A DNA stretch of 64,000 nt from an uncultured Bacteroidaceae bacterium (GTDB lineage Bacteria > Bacteroidota > Bacteroidia > Bacteroidales > Bacteroidaceae), in contig CAJOLW010000021.1 in NCBI GenBank assembly GCA_905235525.1, positions 31,829 to 95,828 on the forward strand. Reading direction: 5' to 3'. Of this stretch, positions 1-9,746 are shown piece after piece. Under the pieces are notes generated by a model. That model was not told the DNA's origin. It saw only the letters and a list, made by a program, of their open reading frames with translations, and ran no database searches. Position numbers and translations under genes: made by a program. The stretch's first letter is position 1. Each line of letters starts with the position of its first letter.

Positions 1-1055
1 TGCTTGAGGCAGTGCGTAACGCCAAGTCTTTCATTCATTTAGAGTACTTCAACTTCCGCAATGACTCTATAGCAGGACTCTTGTTCCATCTCTTGGCACA
101 GAAAGCCGCAGAAGGAGTGGAAGTCCGTGCCCTCTACGATGCCTTCGGCAATGCCTCTAACAACCAGCCTATCAAGAGCCACATGCACGATTCCATCAAT
201 GCTCTTGGTATCAAATTGGTCAAGTTTGACCCTCTCCGTTTTCCGTGGGTCAACCACATCATCCCGCGTGATCACCGTAAGATTGTGGTCATCGATGGCA
301 AGATAGCCTACACGGGTGGCATGAACGTGGCAGACTACTACATCACAGGCATTCCAGGGATTGGTGACTGGCACGACATGCACATGCACATCGAAGGTCC
401 CGTCGTGAATGAATTGCATGAGATTTTCTGCCGTATGTGGTATAAGGCAACCAAAGAATATATTGCTGGCGAGAAGTATTTTCCTACCAAGAATCCAAGT
501 CAAGACAATCTGCGAGTTGCTATTGTTGACCGCCACCCCTTGCGCAGTGCCGATGCTATCCGTGACCTCTTTGCAGAGATGCTCAACACCGCCCAACATA
601 AGGTACTCCTCATCAATCCCTATTTTGTGCCTACCCACAAAGTGAGAAAAGCCCTGAAACGTGCGATTGACAGAGGGGTGGATGTGCAGATACTCCTCTC
701 TGCCAAGAGTGATATTCCTCTCACCCCAGAAGCCTCCCACTATGTAGGCAACAACCTTGCCAAACGTGGTGCCAAAGTATATCTTTTCCATGGTGGTTTC
801 CACCACACCAAGATTATGATGGTCGATGACCTCTATTGCACGGTTGGTTCCAGCAACATGGATGCCCGTTCTCTCCGATGTGACTACGAAGTCAACACCG
901 TCATCTTCAGCAGGAAAGTCACCAAGGAACTGACAGACCTCTTTAACGAACAGCTCAAATCATCAACACCCATGGAAAAAGGGTATTGGGGTACACGTTC
1001 CGCTGGCAAGAAATTTCAAGGCTGGTTCGGCAATCTGCTTACGCCTTGGTTATGA
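1..1055 (+). CDS. cls: Cardiolipin synthase (phospholipase D family), 5' part outside window
   Basis: This is a membrane phospholipid synthase that joins two phosphatidylglycerols into cardiolipin. The frame is open to the first base, so the N-terminus, including any membrane helices, lies upstream. About 350 residues are visible and contain both phospholipase D half-sites: the first around DHRKIVVIDG followed by TGGMN, the second around HHTKIMMVDD followed by GSSNMD. Each provides the His, Lys and Asp expected of an HKD motif, so the enzyme looks intact. The C-terminus near LLTPWL is typical of the family. The next gene begins about 48 bases later on the same strand. Other PLD-family transferases are possible, but the paired motifs, the spacing and the C-terminal region favour cardiolipin synthase. 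Confidence 0.9.
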   Translation, partial: LEAVRNAKSFIHLEYFNFRNDSIAGLLFHLLAQKAAEGVEVRALYDAFGNASNNQPIKSHMHDSINALGIKLVKFDPLRFPWVNHIIPRDHRKIVVIDGKIAYTGGMNVADYYITGIPGIGDWHDMHMHIEGPVVNELHEIFCRMWYKATKEYIAGEKYFPTKNPSQDNLRVAIVDRHPLRSADAIRDLFAEMLNTAQHKVLLINPYFVPTHKVRKALKRAIDRGVDVQILLSAKSDIPLTPEASHYVGNNLAKRGAKVYLFHGGFHHTKIMMVDDLYCTVGSSNMDARSLRCDYEVNTVIFSRKVTKELTDLFNEQLKSSTPMEKGYWGTRSAGKKFQGWFGNLLTPWL

Positions 1056-1103
1056 TTGACCCTAACCCTAACAGCCAACTCAAAACCCTCAATTCTAAAC
1101 TAT

Positions 1104-2594
1104 ATGAAGAAGATACTATTGTTTTTCACTTTTAGTTTTTCACTTTTAACATCCTTTGCCATCACCAATCCTAAACGTGAGTTTCGTGGTGCATGGATTC
1201 AGTGTGTCAATGGTCAATATCTGGGCAAGACCCCTGCACAGATTCGTCAGATGCTCTCTTCCCAACTCGACACCCTCCAGCAGTGTGGCATCAACGCCAT
1301 CCTCTTCCAGGTGCGTGCCGAAGGCGATGCACTCTACAAGTCTTCCTATGAGCCTTGGTCACGCTACCTCACAGGTACACAAGGTGTGGCACCTGCTGAT
1401 GGGTGGGACCCTTTGGCATGGATGGTTGCAGAATGTCATAAACGTGAGATGGAATGTCATGCATGGATTAATCCCTACCGTGCCAAAACCAAAGGAACCA
1501 CTGCTTTGGCACAGAATCATGCAGCCGTGACTCATCCCGAACGTATTTTTGAGTATGATGGACTCTACATCTTCAATCCAGCCATCGCCGAGAACCGCAC
1601 CTACACCTGCATGGTGGTTGAGGATATCCTCACACACTATGATGTTGATGGCATCCACATGGACGACTATTTCTATCCTTATCCCGTGAAGGGACTCCCG
1701 TTGCCTGACCAAGTAGATTATCAAGCAGACCCACGCGGATTTGCTTCTATCGAAGATTGGAGACGTGACAACGTAAATATGCTTATCCGTGACCTCCATC
1801 ATCTGGTGCGTGAAGTGAAACCTTGGGTGAAGTTTGGCATTTCACCTTTCGGCATTTATCGCAACAGTCCTAACGGGCAGAATTGCCCGGAGGGTAGTGC
1901 TACTTCTGGTACACAAAACTATGATGACCTGTACGCAGACATCGTATATTGGGTGAAACAAGGTTGGATTGACTACAATATTCCACAAGTCTATTGGAAT
2001 TTCGGTACCAAAGCCGCAGATTATGAGGTGCTCCTCAATTGGTGGAATGATTATTGCGGCCAGCGCCCCCTCTTCATCGGGCAAGATATTGAGCGCACTG
2101 TGCAGGGCGTTGACCCTACCAATCCCAACTCCCATCAGATGCTGATCAAGTATAACCTGCAACGTACCCTTCCTAACATTCAGGGTTCATGTCAGTGGTA
2201 TGCTGCAGCCTGTGTGAACAACCCTGGCAACTACCGCACAGTCTTGCAGCAAGTCTATCATTCCACACCAGCGTTGCAGCCTCTAATGACTTTCATTGAC
2301 AAGAAAACCCCAGGGAAGCCCAAGAATGTGAAGGTGTCCAAGTATGCCATGACGGGTACTATTGTTACATGGGAAGCACCACGCGCCAAGAAGGAACTTG
2401 ATCGTGCTCGCCAATTCGTCGTTTATCTCTTCAACAAGGGGGAGAAAATAAATATGGAAGATGCAGATCGCATCGTTGCCATCACCAGCACAAACACCAT
2501 TACCATTCCTGCTGTGCCGAAAGGTTCAACATTGGTGCTCACCTCCCTCGACCGTCTGCACAATGAATCCAAACCTGTGAAGGTGAAACTTTGA
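1104..2594 (+). CDS. GHL10-family glycoside hydrolase, secreted
   Basis: This is a secreted glycosidase-like protein of the GHL10 (formerly DUF187) family, whose members act on or bind polysaccharide; the substrate cannot be read from the sequence. I chose the ATG at 1104, which gives 496 residues beginning MKKILLFFTF with a clear signal peptide ending near SFA. Sixteen codons lie further upstream in frame but are unlikely to be used. The TIM-barrel begins with KREFRGAWIQ and carries the family segments ILFQVRAEGDALY and GIHMDDYFYPYP; the Asp residues of the latter are candidate catalytic groups. The last 90 residues, from about PGKPKNVKVS, look like a fibronectin type III domain. A strong terminator follows at 2616. 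Confidence 0.85.
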   Translation: MKKILLFFTFSFSLLTSFAITNPKREFRGAWIQCVNGQYLGKTPAQIRQMLSSQLDTLQQCGINAILFQVRAEGDALYKSSYEPWSRYLTGTQGVAPADGWDPLAWMVAECHKREMECHAWINPYRAKTKGTTALAQNHAAVTHPERIFEYDGLYIFNPAIAENRTYTCMVVEDILTHYDVDGIHMDDYFYPYPVKGLPLPDQVDYQADPRGFASIEDWRRDNVNMLIRDLHHLVREVKPWVKFGISPFGIYRNSPNGQNCPEGSATSGTQNYDDLYADIVYWVKQGWIDYNIPQVYWNFGTKAADYEVLLNWWNDYCGQRPLFIGQDIERTVQGVDPTNPNSHQMLIKYNLQRTLPNIQGSCQWYAAACVNNPGNYRTVLQQVYHSTPALQPLMTFIDKKTPGKPKNVKVSKYAMTGTIVTWEAPRAKKELDRARQFVVYLFNKGEKINMEDADRIVAITSTNTITIPAVPKGSTLVLTSLDRLHNESKPVKVKL

Positions 2595-2615
2595 GTTGAA
2601 CCTATATAATTATAT

Positions 2616-2660
2616 AACCACGTCATAATTGAATTGCTGATTATGACGTGGTTATTTTTT
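2616..2660 (+). terminator. Rho-independent terminator after the GHL10 gene
   Basis: A perfect 14-base stem (AACCACGTCATAAT pairing with ATTATGACGTGGTT) is followed by a run of T. It ends the plus-strand GHL10 transcript. The convergent amidase gene stops 20 bases further on. Confidence 0.85.
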
Positions 2661-2680
2661 CTACGATATGGTTGTTTGTG

Positions 2681-3556
2681 TCAATCAATATAGCGTTGAG
2701 AGAGTCCGTCAAATTCTTCGATACGTCGATCGCGAAGGAAAGGCCACCAGCGACGCACATTCTCACTACGTTGCATGTCAATGTCGATGACTTGCACCAC
2801 TTCCTTGTCCTTGGGGGCTTGATAAAGAATCTCGCCTTGTGGACCTGCCACAAAACTGCTGCCCCAGAATTGGATGCCATTCGTTTGCCCCGATGGGTCA
2901 GGTTCATGCCCAGTGCGGTTCACGGCAATGACAGGTAGCCCATTTGCCACGGCATGTCCACGTTGCACCGTCATCCAAGCCTCGCGTTGACGCTCCTGTT
3001 CTTCGGGTGTATCAGAAGACTCATACCCGATGGCTGTAGGGTAAATGAGCAGTTGTGCCCCTTGCAGCGCCATGAGTCGTGCACCCTCGGGATACCACTG
3101 GTCCCAACATACCTGCACACCCAATTGTCCCACACTCGTTTGGATGGGGTGGAATCCCAAATCGCCTGGAGTGAAGTAGAACTTCTCGTAGTAGGCAGGG
3201 TCGTCGGGGATGTGCATCTTGCGGTACTTGCCAGCAATTGTGCCATCCTTCTCAATCACCACGGCTGTGTTATGGTACAGTCCTGTAGCCCGTCGTTCAA
3301 AGAGCGAGGTCACAATCACCACGCCCAACTCCTTCGCTAATCTTCCAAAGCGTTCTGTCGATGGACCTGGTATGGATTCTGCCAAGTCAAATAGATTCGT
3401 GTTCTCTGTTTGGCAGAAATAAAGAGAATTGTGCAGTTCTTGGAGCACCACCAGTTCGGCCCCTTCTTTGGCAGCCCTTCTGATGCCTTGCTCGATGTGT
3501 GTGATGTTCCTTTCCACATCAGCCTCACACTTGTGTTGTATGATACCTATTTTCAT
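2681..3556 (-). CDS. aguB: N-carbamoylputrescine amidase (carbon-nitrogen hydrolase)
   Basis: This enzyme of the nitrilase superfamily hydrolyses N-carbamoylputrescine to putrescine, CO2 and ammonia, the last step of the agmatine route to polyamines. I use the start MKIGIIQHKC at 3556 because the open frame upstream to 3661 is unrelated to the family; the result is 291 residues, close to the usual length. The catalytic triad is visible: Glu40 in VVLQELHN, Lys in YRKMHIPDD, and Cys in QVCWDQWYPE. The TATATTTG box at 3579-3586 on minus lies just upstream. Agmatine deiminase is the usual neighbour but is not in this window. A different omega-amidase specificity is possible but the WDQWYPE motif favours AguB. 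Confidence 0.88.
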   Translation of the reverse strand: MKIGIIQHKCEADVERNITHIEQGIRRAAKEGAELVVLQELHNSLYFCQTENTNLFDLAESIPGPSTERFGRLAKELGVVIVTSLFERRATGLYHNTAVVIEKDGTIAGKYRKMHIPDDPAYYEKFYFTPGDLGFHPIQTSVGQLGVQVCWDQWYPEGARLMALQGAQLLIYPTAIGYESSDTPEEQERQREAWMTVQRGHAVANGLPVIAVNRTGHEPDPSGQTNGIQFWGSSFVAGPQGEILYQAPKDKEVVQVIDIDMQRSENVRRWWPFLRDRRIEEFDGLSQRYID

Positions 3557-3578
3557 CAAATGATTCGTTTTGATGTTG

Positions 3579-3586
3579 CAAATATA
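3579..3586 (-). promoter_or_regulatory. Bacteroidetes -7 box for aguB
   Basis: TATATTTG on minus matches TAnnTTTG and lies 22 bases before the chosen aguB start. No convincing -33 TTTG is seen. Confidence 0.45.
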
Positions 3587-3629
3587 TGGAATTTCCGTGA
3601 GACTCACTATCTTTTCCACACATTTTACG

Positions 3630-3637
3630 TACATTTG
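3630..3637 (+). promoter_or_regulatory. Bacteroidetes -7 box for the MATE exporter
   Basis: TACATTTG matches TAnnTTTG and lies 48 bases before the MATE start, diverging from the aguB promoter. The -33 element is weak. Confidence 0.4.
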
Positions 3638-3685
3638 CAAAGAATAAAAGAGTGTTGACATAAGATTTCAGATTATCGATTAGAA

Positions 3686-4984
3686 ATGAACAGGAGGGAT
3701 AGGCAGATATTGCGGATTGCTTTGCCAAGCATTGTATCGAACATCACGGTGCCGTTGCTGGGCTTGGTGGATGTTGCCATCACGGGACATCTGGGTTCTG
3801 CAGCATATATTGGTGCCATAGCGGTGGGGGGCATGTTGTTCAACATCATCTATTGGATGTTTGCCTTTTTACGCATGGGCACGAGCGGCATGACTGCACA
3901 GGCTCTGGGGGCAAGGGATCTGACGGAGGTGGCAGCGGTGTTGCAGAGGGCGCTGCTGGTGTCGATTGTGATTGCGGCACTGATGCTTTGTCTGCAAGTC
4001 CCTATCAGGGATTTGTCACTTGCTATTCTGATGCCGTCGGAAGAAGTGGCTTATTACACGCGTACGTACTTTAATATATGTATATGGGGGGCACCTGCCG
4101 CTCTCATGCTTTTTGCTTTGACGGGGTGGTTTGTGGGCATGCAGAATTCGAAGGCACCCATGATGGTTGCCATCATTCAGAATGTGGCAAACATTCTTAT
4201 CAGCCTCTTGCTGGTGTATGGGCTGAACATGAAGATTGAAGGGGTGGCGATGGGGACTGTGCTGGCACAATACATTGGACTTATAGCGGCACTTTTGTTT
4301 ATGGCTCCTTATTATTTGAGAATCAGAAAGTATTATCGTGAGAATGTTGTGCTTACAAGAACCGCCTTGCTAAAGTTCTTCTCGTTGAACAAAGACATCT
4401 TCCTGCGCACCTGTTGTCTGATTTTGGTACACTTCTTCTTCATTGCTGCAGGAGCGAAGCAGGGTGACACGGAACTGGCGGTGAACACGATGCTGATGCA
4501 ACTCTTCACTCTTTACAGTTACATCATGGACGGCTTTGCTTTTGCTGGTGAGGCGATGGTCGGAAAAGCCATCGGCGGAAAGATGCATCAGATCTATGAT
4601 GACACAGTACATCGCTTGTTCCTTTGGGGGTGGTTCGTGGCGGCAGTCTTCACCTTGGCTTATTTTCTTGGGGGAAGGGCGTTTCTGTCTCTTCTCACCG
4701 ATGATGTGGCAGTGCTGGAAACTGCTCAGGTGTATCAACCTTGGACCCTCCTTTTCCCGTTGTGTGGCATGGCAGCCTTCATCTGGGATGGCATCTATAT
4801 AGGGGCGACAGCCACGAAAGGGATGCTCATCTCGATGGCATCGGGTATGATGGTCTTTTTCTTGCTGTACTTCACCTTGGTGCCGCTTTGGGGCAATCAC
4901 GGGTTGTGGTGTGCTTTTGTGGTTTATCTTGCCATGAGAGGTGTTTCTCAGACCTGGATGCGCCATCGGATTTGGAAAGGTTAA
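3686..4984 (+). CDS. MATE family efflux transporter (DinF-like)
   Basis: This is a 432-residue inner-membrane multidrug/toxin exporter driven by Na+ or H+. It begins MNRRDRQILRIALPSIVSN and shows about twelve hydrophobic segments in two six-helix halves, the standard MATE layout. The N-terminal signature PLLGLVDVAITGHLGS with its conserved Asp is of the DinF subgroup. Length is normal for the family and no breaks are seen. The gene is divergent from aguB and monocistronic; the next gene has its own promoter at 5094-5123. The substrate cannot be deduced. Confidence 0.9.
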   Translation: MNRRDRQILRIALPSIVSNITVPLLGLVDVAITGHLGSAAYIGAIAVGGMLFNIIYWMFAFLRMGTSGMTAQALGARDLTEVAAVLQRALLVSIVIAALMLCLQVPIRDLSLAILMPSEEVAYYTRTYFNICIWGAPAALMLFALTGWFVGMQNSKAPMMVAIIQNVANILISLLLVYGLNMKIEGVAMGTVLAQYIGLIAALLFMAPYYLRIRKYYRENVVLTRTALLKFFSLNKDIFLRTCCLILVHFFFIAAGAKQGDTELAVNTMLMQLFTLYSYIMDGFAFAGEAMVGKAIGGKMHQIYDDTVHRLFLWGWFVAAVFTLAYFLGGRAFLSLLTDDVAVLETAQVYQPWTLLFPLCGMAAFIWDGIYIGATATKGMLISMASGMMVFFLLYFTLVPLWGNHGLWCAFVVYLAMRGVSQTWMRHRIWKG

Positions 4985-5093
4985 ATAGGATTTTTTTAGT
5001 GCATCATTTTGATCGTCCAACGCCTCTGCATCAAGAAAAAGTGGCTTTTTGCGTGAAAAATTTGCTCTTTTCAAGCATTTTTTTCGTTTTTTA

Positions 5094-5123
5094 TTTGTGG
5101 TGATAGATTTTTTTGTATCTTTG
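5094..5123 (+). promoter_or_regulatory. Promoter of the double histidine kinase gene
   Basis: TTTG at 5094-5097 and TATCTTTG at 5116-5123 are separated by 18 bases, a good match to the Bacteroidetes sigma factor consensus, 27 bases before the start codon. Confidence 0.7.
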
Positions 5124-5150
5124 CAAGCGTATTCTTAAAGAACCAAAGAC

Positions 5151-8100
5151 ATGAAAAATAATAATGTGTCTAAAATATTGCCTTTACTGTTTGTTGTCAT
5201 CATCACATTGTTGGGATCGTGTAATAAGGTAAAGAATATTAGGTCCAATGGACCTCATCATAGTGTAGTGGTCATCCACTCATGGGATAGTATTGGGGAA
5301 GAGAAGGAACTTTTTTCCAAGTGTATGGAAAATGCCTTCAAAGACCATGACATGCAAGTGGACATCCACCATATCTATGCGAATATGGTGCGCCGTCCGA
5401 GTGATGTGTTCACTCAATTTGATTGGCAGAAATATCGTGAACAGATAAAAGCGTGGAAACCGGAAGTCATTTTGCTGAACGATGACCCCATTGTGGAGTG
5501 GGTGCTCACTCGTTCGGAGAGGGATTCGGTGATTGTGAACACTCCGGTTGTTTTTGCCGGTGTGCATGCCTTGCTGCGGGATTCACTATACCGCTTCCCG
5601 AAGATGACGGGCTATGAAGCAAAGATTGATTTGGGGCGTAATATCGAAATGATGATGAAGATCACCAAGACCCAAAGTGTGACGATTGAATTAGACTATA
5701 GGGATCTGGATATGAGATTGCGCCGTCAGTTTGAGGAAGAACTTCGGGATACCACAAGATTCATCAACAACTCCGATTTTCGATTGAAGAATCTGGACGC
5801 AGACTATCTGAGAAAAACATATCCGGGTTTGGCTGTGGTGAACTTCGTTTCATGTGCTTATCCTTATAGGAATCGTGCTGAAAATGAATCAGATTCAATG
5901 GGAAAGGCCATCACGGGACTCTTCTTCCAGAAAGCGAAGGATATGTGGCAACTGCAGGTACGGAACAGTATTGTCAGCGATGGTATTATTGAACATACAG
6001 ATCGCCCCCAGTTCACTTGTGTGCGTGACCAGTTCAACGACCCGAAAAATGTTCGTTTCTTGGGTGGTTATTTTACCAGTACTGAGACACAGGTGGAGGA
6101 CCAGGTGGCGTATGCAGTCCGTATCTTGAAGGGTGAGGTGCCCAAGTCATTGCCCATCAGCATTCATGCCAACGGCTATTACATGGACTGGAATGCCATG
6201 CAGAAGATGTTTCCGAAAATGTCATATAGCACTTATAGCAGTGATTTCCACATTGTCAATGCGCCATTCTATCTGGAGCAACCGTTGCAGTTTGCGGTCG
6301 AAGTGGGTCTCATCATTCTGCTCATTGGCATTATCATTTACATTATCGTCTATGTCATGTTGCAGTGGAAATGGAAGGGACAGATGAATCTGGTGGAGGA
6401 GTTGCAGTATGAGGAAAAAGTGCACGACTTGATGTTCTCCAATGCCAAAGATACCATTTGGTCCTATAAAGACGGACAGTTTACGGTCAGCCCACAGTTC
6501 TCTGATTTCTTCGACCTCACGAGTCCTCGCCTGACGTTGGAGGAGATGGCGTATGTGGTGCATGAGGACAGCAAGGCATCCTTTGAATTCCTGCTGAATT
6601 TCCGTAATCAGCGAGGCAGAAAGACCGTGCGTCTGCATCTTTCGCCCGATAAAGGGAACACTTGGTATTGGGCTGAAGCCATGTACACCGCTACTGAAGA
6701 GTCGGCAAAGACTGGTGAGTTGTATGGATTGTTGCTGAACATCGACCAGAAGAAGGATACGGAGGAGAAACTGGAACAGGCGCAAATTTTGGCAAGCCAG
6801 GTGGCTTTGAAGGAGAACTTCTTGGCGAATATCAGCCATGACCTCCGTACTCCGTTGGGTGCTGTGACAGGATTCTCCACGATGCTGACCACTCCGGGCA
6901 TGACCTTTGAAGAAGGTGAACGAGAAATGTATGGAGAGGTAATTCATCAGAATACCGACATGATTCTGAACATGATAGACAGTGTGATGAAGAAGGCGCA
7001 GATAGAGACAGGTGACCTTGAAATCATTCAAAAGCCTGTTTCAATCCAGAAACTGGTGGATGAATGTTACAAGACCAACTACATCATTGCTCCGACCCAT
7101 CTTGAGTTCAAACTGGAGACCTCAGAGCCAGATGCCACCGTCAATATCGATGCCACCCGTACGAAGCAGGTGGTGAACAACTTCTTGAGCAATGCCTTCA
7201 AGTTCACGACCGAGGGTAGTGTCACCTTGGGATGGAAGTATGTGGATGATGATCCTGACAAGGTGGAGGTATATGTGAGAGACACTGGTATCGGTGTTGC
7301 TCCTGAGAAGCAGGCACAGTTGTTTGAGCGTTACATCAAGGTGAACGAGACGGATAAGGGTACAGGATTAGGGCTGAACATCAGCAAGACCATCATGGAA
7401 AAACAGAATGGAACGATTGGTGTGGAAAGTGAAATTGGTCAAGGTAGTAAGTTCTTCTTCCGTCTCTCGCGGATGGTGGAATGCTTGCTGCTGATTGTCA
7501 CGTTGGGAATTGGGCTTCTGTTGCCGTCGTCTTGTTCGACAAAATATGAGCGGAAAGAAAGGACAGCCAATGTGTTGCTGTATCATAGTTACGACAAGAG
7601 CCACGAGGGTTATCGTGACTTCAATGACAAGATTTTGCAGACTTTCCGCAGTCATGGAATCAATGCCGACATTCAGCATGTTTATCTTGATCTGGAGAAT
7701 CCCATCAATAAGACCAGAGAAATACACTTGGCATTGGAGGATTCGTTGGGCAAGAAAGGGTGGACTCCTGATATCGTGATTACAGAGGGCGACCGTGCTG
7801 CCTGCGACCTGATTGAGTGGCAAGAAGCAGGATTTATGCAGGGCTATGACACCATTCCAATCATTTTGGGCGGGCTTCATCATCCTAAATGGGAGTACAT
7901 TCGGAAGCACAACAATATGCTGGTTATCAATGACCCTATTGACTATTGCACAAACATTAACTTGGCAGCAGAAATGTCAGGGAAGAACTGTGTTGAAATA
8001 GAACTTGACTATTTCCAGCAGGACTCGATGATTCGTAATGAGTTGAGACAAGCGATTGCTCGTCCTCCTTATGTGGATAATTCGGATTTCCATATTAATA

Positions 8101-9743
8101 TTGTTGGAGATGAGGATTTCCAGACAACCTGGAAGGACAGTGTGGTGGTGTTGGTCTATTCGGCAGAATCGCCAGAGCGCAATTCTCATGATTTGCAGGA
8201 TCGGGAAACAGGGTATATGAACATGAGGCGAATTTATGTCCACTCATGGCTTTATCCGTCGGTGGCTGTGAAGAAAGACCTTTACAGTTCTGCCATCGCT
8301 GATAAGACAGGGCGTCCACAATACACGGCAGTGAAGGCAGGTTTCGCAGATGGTCATGGACGGTATTTGTGTGGCTACTTCTCAAGTTATGAGACGGTGG
8401 CAGAAGACATGGCGAGGGTGTGTTCCGAAATATTGAAGGGAGCGGACATCTCTTCTTTCGTGGGCATAACACATCAGAAAAAATACTACATGGACTATGA
8501 TGCGATGGAGAAGTTAGGAATGGAGTATAAAGACTATAAAGACCGTTTCGTCATTGTACGTGCACCTCTTGAGAAGATTTCACCGTTGTACACCTATGCA
8601 ACTTGGATTATTATCGGCATCATCTTCATTGCTGCCATTGCTTCAATCATTCTGGTGCTGCAATCGTGGAAGAGCCGAATTGCGCAAACCCTGATAGAAG
8701 ATGTGAAAAGGCGTGCGGAGATTCGTCAGATGGCATTGCATGGAGCCGACAGCCATACGGTTCGTACGGAGGCGAACCTGAAGGACATCATCTCTCATGT
8801 CCATCCTGACCATTCGAGCGATATACCTCTGATCATGCAGTCAATAGACATTGCTGGTACGCACAGTTATGAGATTTGTGCCGACGTGGACCAGAAAGAC
8901 AATTTCAGATGGTGGCAATTGCGTTTTGTCGTGATATTTGACCCCAAGACAGGGAAGAAGAATGTGGAAGGTATCTTGATCAATATTGATGAAACGAAAC
9001 GCTATGAAGAGAACTTGAGGAAGGCGATGCTCTTGGCAGAAGAGGCAAAGCAGAAAGAGGATTTCTTGACGACCATCAGCCATGAGATACGTACGCCGTT
9101 GAATGCGGTGGTGGGATTCAGCGACGTCTTGGTCAGCATGCCTGCCGATTCCTTTACGGAAGAAGAGATGGCTGAATATGCTAAGATTATCAAGGCGAAC
9201 AATACGAGCCTCTCTGCCATGATTGAGGATATCCTTATGTTCTCCCGTATTGAAAGTGGACGCATACAATACGTGAAGAATGAATTTGATGCGGCTGAAT
9301 TGGTGCGTGAGTTGGTTTATGAATGGCACGATTTGATACCAGAAGGGGTTGTGTTGTATGATATTCCAGTCTTGCCGGGCATCACCATCAACAATGACCG
9401 TACTCGTGTCAAATATATTCTGAATCAGTTGATGAGCAATGCAGTGAAGTTCACCAAGAATGGTTCAATTGCTATCGGTGTGGAATATCACTTCAATTCT
9501 GACGAGGCAGAATTCTTCGTCTGTGACACAGGCTGTGGCATTCCGAAAGAAAAGCAGCAATTGGCATTTGGTCTGTTCTGGAAAGATGATGGTTTCATTC
9601 CAGGTTTGGGACTCGGTTTGCATGTGGCAAAGAAATTGGCTGAAGGCATGAATTTGAAGTTGGATGTTGAGAGTAAGGCTGAGTACGGTTCTAAGTTCTC
9701 GCTTTACGGCAATGCATACATGAAGAAACCGACGGAAGAATAA
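5151..9743 (+). CDS. Double membrane histidine kinase: two complete sensor kinases fused in tandem
   Basis: The 1530-residue protein is two homologous sensor kinases joined without a stop. Unit 1 (1-774) has a signal or lipoprotein-like N-terminus (ITLLGSC), a periplasmic sensor resembling ABC solute-binding proteins, a membrane helix near 380-400, a PAS-like region, HisKA with NISHDLRTPLGAV, and HATPase with N box NFLSNAFKF, DTGIGV and GTGLGL. Unit 2 (775-1530) starts with MVECLLLIVTLGIGLL and LPSSC, repeats the sensor type, has a helix near 1145-1170, then HisKA with TISHEIRTPLNAV and HATPase with QLMSNAVKF, DTGCGI and GLGLGL. No receiver domain is present, so the partner regulator lies elsewhere. 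Both units look catalytically intact and the topology is consistent in one chain. An internal start at 7473 could also yield unit 2 alone. The symporter gene begins three bases after the stop. Confidence 0.9.
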   Translation: MKNNNVSKILPLLFVVIITLLGSCNKVKNIRSNGPHHSVVVIHSWDSIGEEKELFSKCMENAFKDHDMQVDIHHIYANMVRRPSDVFTQFDWQKYREQIKAWKPEVILLNDDPIVEWVLTRSERDSVIVNTPVVFAGVHALLRDSLYRFPKMTGYEAKIDLGRNIEMMMKITKTQSVTIELDYRDLDMRLRRQFEEELRDTTRFINNSDFRLKNLDADYLRKTYPGLAVVNFVSCAYPYRNRAENESDSMGKAITGLFFQKAKDMWQLQVRNSIVSDGIIEHTDRPQFTCVRDQFNDPKNVRFLGGYFTSTETQVEDQVAYAVRILKGEVPKSLPISIHANGYYMDWNAMQKMFPKMSYSTYSSDFHIVNAPFYLEQPLQFAVEVGLIILLIGIIIYIIVYVMLQWKWKGQMNLVEELQYEEKVHDLMFSNAKDTIWSYKDGQFTVSPQFSDFFDLTSPRLTLEEMAYVVHEDSKASFEFLLNFRNQRGRKTVRLHLSPDKGNTWYWAEAMYTATEESAKTGELYGLLLNIDQKKDTEEKLEQAQILASQVALKENFLANISHDLRTPLGAVTGFSTMLTTPGMTFEEGEREMYGEVIHQNTDMILNMIDSVMKKAQIETGDLEIIQKPVSIQKLVDECYKTNYIIAPTHLEFKLETSEPDATVNIDATRTKQVVNNFLSNAFKFTTEGSVTLGWKYVDDDPDKVEVYVRDTGIGVAPEKQAQLFERYIKVNETDKGTGLGLNISKTIMEKQNGTIGVESEIGQGSKFFFRLSRMVECLLLIVTLGIGLLLPSSCSTKYERKERTANVLLYHSYDKSHEGYRDFNDKILQTFRSHGINADIQHVYLDLENPINKTREIHLALEDSLGKKGWTPDIVITEGDRAACDLIEWQEAGFMQGYDTIPIILGGLHHPKWEYIRKHNNMLVINDPIDYCTNINLAAEMSGKNCVEIELDYFQQDSMIRNELRQAIARPPYVDNSDFHINIVGDEDFQTTWKDSVVVLVYSAESPERNSHDLQDRETGYMNMRRIYVHSWLYPSVAVKKDLYSSAIADKTGRPQYTAVKAGFADGHGRYLCGYFSSYETVAEDMARVCSEILKGADISSFVGITHQKKYYMDYDAMEKLGMEYKDYKDRFVIVRAPLEKISPLYTYATWIIIGIIFIAAIASIILVLQSWKSRIAQTLIEDVKRRAEIRQMALHGADSHTVRTEANLKDIISHVHPDHSSDIPLIMQSIDIAGTHSYEICADVDQKDNFRWWQLRFVVIFDPKTGKKNVEGILINIDETKRYEENLRKAMLLAEEAKQKEDFLTTISHEIRTPLNAVVGFSDVLVSMPADSFTEEEMAEYAKIIKANNTSLSAMIEDILMFSRIESGRIQYVKNEFDAAELVRELVYEWHDLIPEGVVLYDIPVLPGITINNDRTRVKYILNQLMSNAVKFTKNGSIAIGVEYHFNSDEAEFFVCDTGCGIPKEKQQLAFGLFWKDDGFIPGLGLGLHVAKKLAEGMNLKLDVESKAEYGSKFSLYGNAYMKKPTEE

Positions 9744-9746
9744 GGG

